From Rhodospirillaceae bacterium (lineage in GTDB: Bacteria; Pseudomonadota; Alphaproteobacteria; Bin65): a stretch of 64,000 nucleotides of DNA. A program made the translations under genes and the position numbers. The stretch spans positions 30,063 to 94,062 of the forward strand of contig JAPPLJ010000002.1 of the NCBI GenBank assembly GCA_028819475.1. The letters are read 5' to 3'. The notes beneath the pieces are model-generated. The model did not search any database, was not told the DNA's origin, and worked only from the letters and a program-made list of their open reading frames with translations. Of this stretch, positions 58,136 through 64,000 are shown piece by piece. Numbering within the stretch: position 1 is the stretch's first letter; every line of letters starts with the position of its first letter.

Positions 58136-58252
58136 TCGATACGCCCCGGATTAAATCCGGGGCTACTCGGGATGAGGGGATTGTGTGGTCGCATCGCCGT
58201 CCCGGAAACCTCTCTCCTTCGTCCTGAGTAGCCGCGAAGCGGCGTATCGACG
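58136..58252. repeat. Inverted-repeat intergenic element
   Basis: Arms at 58136-58175 and 58219-58252 are inverted relatives (TCGATACGCC ... GGCTACTCGGGATGA against TCGTCCTGAGTAGCC ... GGCGTATCGA). The left arm has an inner palindrome, CCCCGGATTAAATCCGGGG. It lies between mobB and the CoA-transferase gene. Confidence 0.7.
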
Positions 58253-58314
58253 GGCGGACGCGGGAAGCAGCAATGTCAATCGGACGCGCGAACGGGAGGC
58301 GGGCGAGCCGCCGT

Positions 58315-59706
58315 TCAACAGGAGGTTTTGCCGGCCGGTAGCCATTGTGCAGCGGCGCTGCGCAGCTTGGCAGCCGGATAGCGCCAGCGCGGCTCCATGC
58401 CGTCGATCCGGACCGGGAAGCGGACCCGGTGCGCCGGGCCCCAGGCCGTTTCCTCGATGGCGGGATCGAGATCGTCCGGAGTTTTCGGCGCAAGGCCGGG
58501 ATACGGCTCCTCGCGCTTGGTCTTGGCGAGGAGGCAGGCCGTACGGGCCAGCGACAACCTGGCCGAGAGGACTTTGCCGGACTTTCGCCTGCGATCCAGA
58601 GCGTGAAGTACCGCGGCCGCCATCAGATAGCCGGTTGCATGGTCGAGCGCCTGGACCGGCAGGGGAACCGGCCGATCCGCTCCCGATCGCTTCATTGCGT
58701 GGTCGGCGATGCCGGAACTCATCTGGACCAGGCTGTCGAAGCCCCGCCGGCCGGACCACGGACCGGTCCAGCCATAGGCATTGAGGCATATGTCCGTCAG
58801 CCGCGGGTTCAATTTCCGAAGCGCCGCGCTGTCGTAGCCGAGCGCGGCGAGCGCGCCCGGCCGGTATCCGTGCAGGAGGACATCGGCATCCCGCAGGAGC
58901 GTGTCGAATATTCTCCTGTCCTCCGCATTCTTGAGGTTCAACCCGGCGCAGCGCTTGCCGAGCGTGACCTCCGGCACGGCCGCCGGCTCGTCCCAGTCCG
59001 GCGGGTCGATGCGCAGGACGTCCGCGCCCCAGGCGGCGAGGAAGCGCCCCGCGACAGGCCCGGCCAGGACACGGGTGAGATCGAGGACGCGGATTCCGCC
59101 GAGTGGCTGCGCCCGATCCTGCGGCCGTGCTTGCGGTTCGACCGCCGGATGCTCGATCCAGCCGGCCAGCGGCTCCGCCGCCACGGCCGCGCCCTGCGGA
59201 TGGCTGTTCCAGGCTTCGAGGCTGTGCATGACCGCGGCGCACCCGCCGGCCTCCACGATCTCGGCTTCGAGGGTATCGCCCGCCCACCGCGCGACCGCCG
59301 GTTCCAGGCCGGTCCGGTCCGCCGCGTCGCCGAGGACCGACAGCGCGGCGGCGCGATGGTGCGGCGCGTTCGTGTGCAGCCGGATCCAGCCGTCGCTGGT
59401 CCGGTAGTCGCCGGCCAGGGAATCCCACACTGACGGGAGCGTCCAGCCCACCGGGTGCAGCGACCATCCGAACCAGAGCGAGGCAAGACGCCGGTCGACC
59501 GTAACGCGGGCGGCGGTGCGGCCGGCCGCGGCCGCATATTGCGCGAGCGCCAGCCCGGCCGCGCCGATCGTGGCCGCGGCCAGGTCCGTCACCCCGAACC
59601 ATGCTTTGAGGTCGCCGCCGCCGATTATTGAAAGCGCATCCGGATCGACCACGATGCGGTCGTCGGGGAACGCGGCCAGCAAGTCCGAAAGAAGCGGGAT
59701 CGGCAC
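58315..59706 (-). CDS. CaiB/BaiF family (family III) CoA transferase
   Basis: A 463-residue protein that would move CoA between carboxylic acids. The C-terminal part carries the family III core: GGIRVLDLTRVLAGPVAGRFLAAWGADVLRIDPP, KRCAGLNLKN, LLHGYRPGALAALGY, and VQALDHATGYLMAAAVLHAL, where the Asp aligns with the catalytic Asp of formyl-CoA transferase. About 190 residues before it resemble the second half of the fold, so the halves are in swapped order or it is a doublet form. GTG at 59706 is a tentative start with a weak ribosome site. It lies 74 bp downstream of the iorB-type gene. Confidence 0.78.
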   Translation of the reverse strand: MPIPLLSDLLAAFPDDRIVVDPDALSIIGGGDLKAWFGVTDLAAATIGAAGLALAQYAAAAGRTAARVTVDRRLASLWFGWSLHPVGWTLPSVWDSLAGDYRTSDGWIRLHTNAPHHRAAALSVLGDAADRTGLEPAVARWAGDTLEAEIVEAGGCAAVMHSLEAWNSHPQGAAVAAEPLAGWIEHPAVEPQARPQDRAQPLGGIRVLDLTRVLAGPVAGRFLAAWGADVLRIDPPDWDEPAAVPEVTLGKRCAGLNLKNAEDRRIFDTLLRDADVLLHGYRPGALAALGYDSAALRKLNPRLTDICLNAYGWTGPWSGRRGFDSLVQMSSGIADHAMKRSGADRPVPLPVQALDHATGYLMAAAVLHALDRRRKSGKVLSARLSLARTACLLAKTKREEPYPGLAPKTPDDLDPAIEETAWGPAHRVRFPVRIDGMEPRWRYPAAKLRSAAAQWLPAGKTSC

Positions 59707-59780
59707 GATCTCTTTCGAAAAAACAGAGGCCGCCGGCGTTACCCGGCGGCCCCTTCCGTTTCGCGCAGGTGCGGTAGCGC

Positions 59781-62030
59781 CTACAGCGCCGCCTTCACCT
59801 TCTCCGCCGTGATCGGCAGCGAGCGGACGCGGGCGCCCGTGGCGGCGAAGATGGCGTTGGCGATCGCCGGCGCGACCGAGGTGACCGCCGGTTCGCCGCA
59901 GCCGACCGGATACTGCCCGGTCTCGACCAGGATCACGTCCAGGTCCGGCGCGTTCTCCATCCGGCACGGCGTGTAGGTGTCGAAGTTCGACGCCTGGAGC
60001 CGGCCGTCCTTCATCTCGACCTCCTCGAGCGTCGCCAGCGACAGGCCCCACAGGGTCGCCCCCTGGACCTGGGCCTCGACGGCGTTCGGGTTGATCAGCG
60101 TGCCGAGATCCGTGCCCACGGTCAGCCGGTTGACGGTGAACGAGCCGTCCGCCGGGTTGACCGTGACGTTGGCCGCGGTCCCCGTCCAGGCCGCCGAGGG
60201 GCGCTCCTGGCTGGTCACGCAGGCTAGGCCGATGCCGGTGTTCTTCGCCATCGCCTTGCCGTAGCCCGCCTTGGCGGCGACCTTCTGGAGCACGCTGGCC
60301 AGCCGCTTGGCGCCGTTGGCGGTCGCTCCCTTGCCGGCATTCTTGCCCTTGCCGTCGAGCATCTGAAGCCTGAGCGCGAGCGGATCGACGCCCATCTTGT
60401 GGGCCATCTCGTCGATCATGCTCTCGACCGCCCAGAAGGTCCATGCCGGCGCCACCGAGCGAAGCTGGCCCGAAGGCGTCGCCGCCTGGGCGATCTTGTT
60501 CATCTCGGTCAGCACAAGCTGGTTCGGGACGGTGTACCAGTGGTCCGAGCCGTTGATCTGGAACGGATCGAATTTCTTGCCGCTGGCGTCCTTGCCCAGG
60601 AAACCCGGCGCCATCCGGGCGGTCGCGAAGGACGAGGCTGCCGTATGCTTCCAGCCGGTGATCTTCTTGCCGTCCGAGCCGGCGGTGACGCGCATTGTCG
60701 TCATCGGCCGGGTGAAGTCGAACTCGGTGTCGGCCTCGCGGCTGTAGATCATCTTCACCGGCTTCTGGACCGCCTTGGCGGTCAGCGCCGCCATGATCAG
60801 GTAGTCGGCCTCCAGCCGCCGGCCGAAGCCGCCGCCCAGGAACTGCTGATGCAGCACGACCTTGTCGGGCTTGATGCCGAGCGCCGCCGGGACCAGCCCC
60901 ATCGCCAGGGTCTGGAACTGGTTGCCGGTGTAGATGTGATAGACGCCGTCCCTGATCTCCACGGTCGCGTTCAGCGGCTCCAGCGGGGCATGGATGTTGA
61001 TCGTCGTCGTGTAGATCGCCTCGTGTTTGACCTTGGCCGACGCGATCGCCTTCTCCGCATCGCCTTCCTTGAGGAAGGTGGAGGCGTTGGCGGTGTTGTC
61101 GATCAGGCGCCGCGACTCGTCGTTGATCGTCTTCGAGGACACCTTCGCGTTGGGACCCAGGTCCCAGTCGACCTTGAGCGCCAGCGCCGCCTTGCGCGCC
61201 GTCCAGTAGGAATTGGCGACCGCCATCACCCAGCCGGTCTGCGACCCGGTCGGGTCCTCGATGACGACATGGGTCATGTAGCCCTTGATCTTCTTCGCCG
61301 CGCTGTCGTCGACCGACTTCACCTTGGCGCCGTAGCGCACCGGCGGCGTGGCCGGCGTGGCGTAGACCATGCCGTCGAGCTTCACGTCGATGGCGAAGCC
61401 GGCGGTGCCGTTGGTCTTGGCCGGAACGTCGAGGGAGGGCAGGCTCTTGCCGATATAGCGCCGCTGGCCGGCCGCCTTCAGCTTGATCGCCTTCATCTCG
61501 TCCTTCGAGAAGGCCTTCGGCGGCACGCCGGCCTTGACCAGCTCGCCGTAGGTGATCGTCTTGCCGCCCGGACCGGAGATCACGCTGTCCTTCGCGCTCA
61601 GCTGGCTCGCCGGAACGCCCCACTTCTTCGCGGCGGCCTCGATCAGCGTAATCCGCCCGGCCGCGCCGGCGCGCGACATGCGGTCGAAGGTCCAGTTCAC
61701 CGACCAGGAACCGCCGGTGACGTGCAGCCCGACCTTCGGATCGAAGCCGATATGGCTGATGCTGACGTCGCTCCACCTGACCTCCAACCCGTCGGCCAGG
61801 ATCTGGGCGAGCGCCGTGCCGACATGCTGGCCCATCTCGGCCTTGTCGATCCGGATGACGGTCTTGCCCGTCGCGTCCATCGAGAACCAGAGGTTGGGCG
61901 CGAAGGCCTTCATCGTCGACGCGTCGGCGAGCCGGATGCCGTCATGCGCGGCGAAGCCGAAGATCAGGCCGGAAGCGCCGGCGCCGACCAGGAAGGTCCG
62001 CCGGCCAATGCTTGTATCCATTACGGTCAT
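59781..62030 (-). CDS. Molybdenum hydroxylase large subunit, IorB/xanthine dehydrogenase family
   Basis: A 749-residue, Mo-pterin-binding subunit similar to isoquinoline 1-oxidoreductase beta and related aldehyde dehydrogenases. A Tat signal (GRRTFLVGAGASGLIFGFAA, ~9-28) predicts export of the folded enzyme. QQFLGGGFGRRLEADY is the pterin contact, and the active-site Glu region is VGCGEPAVTSVAPAIANAIFAATG. Substrates of relatives are N-heterocycles and aldehydes. GGAGGAA precedes ATG 62030. It pairs with the 2Fe-2S subunit upstream. Confidence 0.92.
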   Translation of the reverse strand: MTVMDTSIGRRTFLVGAGASGLIFGFAAHDGIRLADASTMKAFAPNLWFSMDATGKTVIRIDKAEMGQHVGTALAQILADGLEVRWSDVSISHIGFDPKVGLHVTGGSWSVNWTFDRMSRAGAAGRITLIEAAAKKWGVPASQLSAKDSVISGPGGKTITYGELVKAGVPPKAFSKDEMKAIKLKAAGQRRYIGKSLPSLDVPAKTNGTAGFAIDVKLDGMVYATPATPPVRYGAKVKSVDDSAAKKIKGYMTHVVIEDPTGSQTGWVMAVANSYWTARKAALALKVDWDLGPNAKVSSKTINDESRRLIDNTANASTFLKEGDAEKAIASAKVKHEAIYTTTINIHAPLEPLNATVEIRDGVYHIYTGNQFQTLAMGLVPAALGIKPDKVVLHQQFLGGGFGRRLEADYLIMAALTAKAVQKPVKMIYSREADTEFDFTRPMTTMRVTAGSDGKKITGWKHTAASSFATARMAPGFLGKDASGKKFDPFQINGSDHWYTVPNQLVLTEMNKIAQAATPSGQLRSVAPAWTFWAVESMIDEMAHKMGVDPLALRLQMLDGKGKNAGKGATANGAKRLASVLQKVAAKAGYGKAMAKNTGIGLACVTSQERPSAAWTGTAANVTVNPADGSFTVNRLTVGTDLGTLINPNAVEAQVQGATLWGLSLATLEEVEMKDGRLQASNFDTYTPCRMENAPDLDVILVETGQYPVGCGEPAVTSVAPAIANAIFAATGARVRSLPITAEKVKAAL

Positions 62031-62040
62031 TGCTTCCTCC

Positions 62041-62499
62041 CTACATCTCGGCGGCGGCGCGCTTGATCGCCTTGCCGATGCGCGCATAGGTCATGCAGCG
62101 GCAGAGATTGCCGTTCATGTGCTCGACGATGTCGTCGTCCGACGGGCTCTTGTTCTCCGCCAGCAGCGCGGCGGCCTGCATGATCTGTCCGGACTGGCAG
62201 TAGCCGCACTGGGGCACCTGCTCGGCGATCCAGGCCTTCTGCACGGGATGCTGCCCGTTCGGGTCCAGCCCCTCGATCGTGGTGATCCGGTCCGATTCCT
62301 TCACGTCGGAAATCGGCGTCTGGCACGAGCGCACGGCCTCGCCGTTGATATGCACGGTGCAGGCGCCGCACAGGGCCTCTCCGCAGCCGAACTTGGTCCC
62401 GGTCATCCCGAGATTTTCGCGGATCACCCAGAGCAGCGGGGTGTCCGCATGGTCGACATCGACCGTCCGCAGACGGCCGTTCACCGAGATTTTGGCCAT
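62041..62499 (-). CDS. Molybdenum hydroxylase 2Fe-2S subunit (IorA family)
   Basis: A 152-residue electron-transfer subunit with two 2Fe-2S sites: [22 protein letters not shown] (plant-ferredoxin type) and [17 protein letters not shown] ... [14 protein letters not shown] (alpha-helical type). It passes electrons from the Mo site, normally to a cytochrome c partner, which is not in view. No leader is present; it is exported with the Tat-carrying subunit. AGGAGGAATCC precedes the start. Confidence 0.94.
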   Translation of the reverse strand: MAKISVNGRLRTVDVDHADTPLLWVIRENLGMTGTKFGCGEALCGACTVHINGEAVRSCQTPISDVKESDRITTIEGLDPNGQHPVQKAWIAEQVPQCGYCQSGQIMQAAALLAENKSPSDDDIVEHMNGNLCRCMTYARIGKAIKRAAAEM

Positions 62500-62682
62500 G
62501 GATTCCTCCTCTATCGATGCCCCCTTCGGAGAAACCGACCTTATGGCGGACGCCCGGCCCTTGTACAGGGCGATTGCGGGGGGTAAACGCGCGTCTCGGT
62601 CCTCAGCCTTTCACATTCTTGCTGAATGGGGCGCCGTGGATGCCATTCCTTCGCGGTAGGCCCCAGAGCCGCGCGAGCCGGT

Positions 62683-62711
62683 TTGACACGCTTTGTCGGG
62701 ACGGCTACGAC
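62683..62711 (+). promoter_or_regulatory. Candidate promoter of the TRAP receptor gene
   Basis: TTGACA (62683-62688), a 17-bp spacer and TACGAC (62706-62711) lie ~105 bp before the receptor start. The -35 is perfect, the -10 weak. The rest of the 62500-62816 gap shows no gene. Confidence 0.45.
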
Positions 62712-62816
62712 AACTCGCCTTATGTGCAGGCGCCCGGCGAGTCCGCCCGGGATCGGCCGTATGCCTTGAGGGCGCGCCGCCGCCCGCCTTCCAATCGAAA
62801 ATGAGGGATGATCGAA

Positions 62817-63818
62817 ATGAAGAGATTACCGCTGGCCGCGCTGGCTGCTGCCTTTGCCGCTGCAACCTTTCTGCCGATGAAGGCGGACGCGAAAACGTTG
62901 AGAATGGGCCTGTTGGTGTCCAACAAGTCTCTGGCTTACAAGGCCGCCGAAAAGCTTGCCGAACACGTCAAGGAAAAAACCGGCGGTGCATACACCATCA
63001 AGCTCTTTCCCAGCCAGCAACTCGGCAGCGGCAAGGAGATGATGCAGATGCTCAAGCTGGGCACGCTCGACCTGTACCAGGGGACGAACGCCCAGCCGAC
63101 CTTACTCAAGGAAGGCCGCAATTTCGGCGTGACCGCCGCGCCTTATGCGTTCCGGAGCCAGCAGGAATTCCTGAAGTTTTTCGACAGCCCGCTGTTTGCG
63201 GAAATGGTCGCGCAACTCGGTGCCGGCGGGGTTCGTTGGGTCGGCTACATGGGCGCACGCTCGCCGCGGGCGATCACCACGGCCAAGACGCCAGTGCGCG
63301 GCCCGGCCGACATGAATGGCCTGAAGATGCGGGTTCCCGGCTCGCCGCCGTTCATCGCCTTCTTTAAGGCGCTCGGCGCGATCCCGACCCCGATGCCTTT
63401 CTCGGAGTTCTTCACCGCCGCCAGGACCGGGCTGGTCGAAGGCCAGGACAACGGCATCGAGGTCGTCTATCCGCGCGGGCTGTACTCGGTCCAGAAATAC
63501 TTCTCGAAGACGGACCACGCGCTGGGCGCGTGGATGGCCTACGTCGGCGAGAAGAAATGGCAATCCTGGCCGGACAGCCTCAAGAAGGCGGTCGGCGAGG
63601 GCATGAAGACCGCCGCCGCCTACAGCGACGCCGAACTGGCGAAATCCATGGCCGCGGCCTTCAAGGGCGTCAGGGAAAAGGGCATGACGGTTCTCGAGGT
63701 CGACAAGAAGCCTTTCATCGACGTCGCCAGGAAGGTCTGGAAGAGTCTTGACGGGACCAGTTGGGACAAGGGCTTCATGGACCGGGTCCAGAAGCAACTG
63801 GCCGAATACAGGAAGTAA
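62817..63818 (+). CDS. dctP: TRAP transporter solute receptor, DctP family
   Basis: A 333-residue periplasmic receptor with a signal peptide (MKRLPLAALAAAFAAATFLPMKADA, ~1-25). The mature part starts KTLRMGLLVSNKSLAYKAAEKLAEHVKEKTGG. LFPSQQLGSGKEMMQMLKLGTLDL, GLKMRVPGSPPFIAFFKALGAIPTPM (substrate carboxylate-binding Arg) and GLVEGQDNGIEVVYPRGLYSVQKYFS are DctP signatures. ATG 62817 is favoured over 62808 because GAGGGA is then well placed. The small and large membrane subunits would lie beyond the window end. Confidence 0.93.
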   Translation: MKRLPLAALAAAFAAATFLPMKADAKTLRMGLLVSNKSLAYKAAEKLAEHVKEKTGGAYTIKLFPSQQLGSGKEMMQMLKLGTLDLYQGTNAQPTLLKEGRNFGVTAAPYAFRSQQEFLKFFDSPLFAEMVAQLGAGGVRWVGYMGARSPRAITTAKTPVRGPADMNGLKMRVPGSPPFIAFFKALGAIPTPMPFSEFFTAARTGLVEGQDNGIEVVYPRGLYSVQKYFSKTDHALGAWMAYVGEKKWQSWPDSLKKAVGEGMKTAAAYSDAELAKSMAAAFKGVREKGMTVLEVDKKPFIDVARKVWKSLDGTSWDKGFMDRVQKQLAEYRK

Positions 63819-63830
63819 AGGCCGCGCGGG

Positions 63831-63858
63831 CCCTCCCGATTCCGGCGAATCCGGAGGG
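63831..63858 (+). terminator. Hairpin after the TRAP receptor gene
   Basis: CCCTCC-C-GATTC, loop CGGC, GAATC-C-GGAGGG: an 11-bp stem with a single C-C mismatch, 13 bp after the stop. No T-run follows. It could be a terminator or a 3'-end stabiliser between receptor and membrane subunit genes. Confidence 0.5.
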
Positions 63859-63894
63859 TCCGTTCCGTCATGGATAACCGGAAGACGACCCCCG

Positions 63895-64000
63895 CCGCCC
63901 GCGGGGGGCGGCGGGGGGGGGGGGCGGGCTGGGGGCGGGCGGGGGGGTGTGCGGGGGGGGGGGGGGTTTTGGGGGAGGTGGTGGGGCGGGGGCGGGGAAA
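63895..64000. other. Poly-G low-complexity contig end, probably artefactual
   Basis: From about 63895 the sequence turns into G homopolymers with few other bases, unlike anything else in the window. No gene is present. Confidence 0.85.

Noticed and set aside
58315..61776. 1153-residue minus-strand open frame covering the CoA transferase and much of the hydroxylase gene
   Set aside because: The first ~690 codons are an alternative frame of the IorB-type gene; the CoA transferase part starts near 59706.

Overview
The window is high-GC DNA whose gene content and gene order are typical of an alphaproteobacterium, perhaps in or near the Rhodospirillales. Pointers are the argH–lipoprotein–lysA–TIGR02302 block, zinc-ribbon–ftsE–ftsX–ydcF–plsC synteny, sdhCDAB, gatCA, a type II homoserine kinase next to rnhA, and mesaconyl-CoA hydratase of the ethylmalonyl-CoA pathway. 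The last ~110 bases are almost pure G and look like a sequencing or assembly artefact at a contig end, so this is probably a draft or metagenome contig.

Layout. 1–2.2 kb: two tandem, very similar branched-chain-type substrate-binding proteins (the second cut by the window edge). 2.4–6.7 kb: an operon for the lower part of gallate / protocatechuate 4,5-cleavage catabolism (XRE regulator, galB, galC, galD, an NMT1-like protein with no signal peptide, a carboxymuconolactone-decarboxylase-like protein). 6.7–9.1 kb: CsaA, a TetR regulator and an RpoH-type sigma factor. 9.2–14 kb: a LysR regulator divergent from a proX-proW-proV glycine-betaine-type importer. 14–17 kb: TadA and a one-polypeptide two-component system. 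17.9–24.4 kb: gatCA followed by a rearranged zone with a GMC-oxidoreductase remnant, an AT-rich orphan gene with a PD-(D/E)xK-like motif, a nitronate monooxygenase gene broken by an in-frame stop, and an acyl-CoA synthetase. 24.5–28 kb: sdhCDAB. 28–30 kb: VapBC and mesaconyl-CoA hydratase. 30–40 kb: housekeeping genes (TlpA-like, argH, lysA, ftsEX, plsC). 40–43.4 kb: MarR / metallo-beta-lactamase-fold / NMT1-type importer genes and a DUF433–DUF5615 pair. 43.5–48.2 kb: MFS and CNT transporters, an RNase HI–VOC fusion, homoserine kinase. 48.3–50.1 kb: VapBC, a CDGSH protein and a HEPN–MNT pair. 50.3–55.2 kb: tandem glycine riboswitch and gcvTHP. 55.3–62.5 kb: TetR, molybdenum-cofactor genes (moaD, moeA, mobB), a CoA transferase and an IorAB-type molybdenum hydroxylase. 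62.8–63.8 kb: a TRAP solute receptor.

How it fits together. The window is rich in uptake of small organic solutes (six solute-binding or solute-receptor genes, MFS, CNT) and in aromatic, nitro and CoA-thioester catabolism, interleaved with core genes. The molybdenum-cofactor block lies beside a molybdenum enzyme that would use it. Four small two-gene modules (two VapBC, one DUF433/DUF5615, one HEPN/MNT), several long inverted-repeat elements and a degraded segment mark places where DNA has been gained or lost. The points I would look at first are the orphan PD-(D/E)xK-like gene at 20.1–21.2 kb, the RNase HI–VOC fusion at 46.3–47.3 kb, and the cytosolic NMT1-fold protein in the gal operon. No tRNA, rRNA, CRISPR array or intact insertion sequence was seen.
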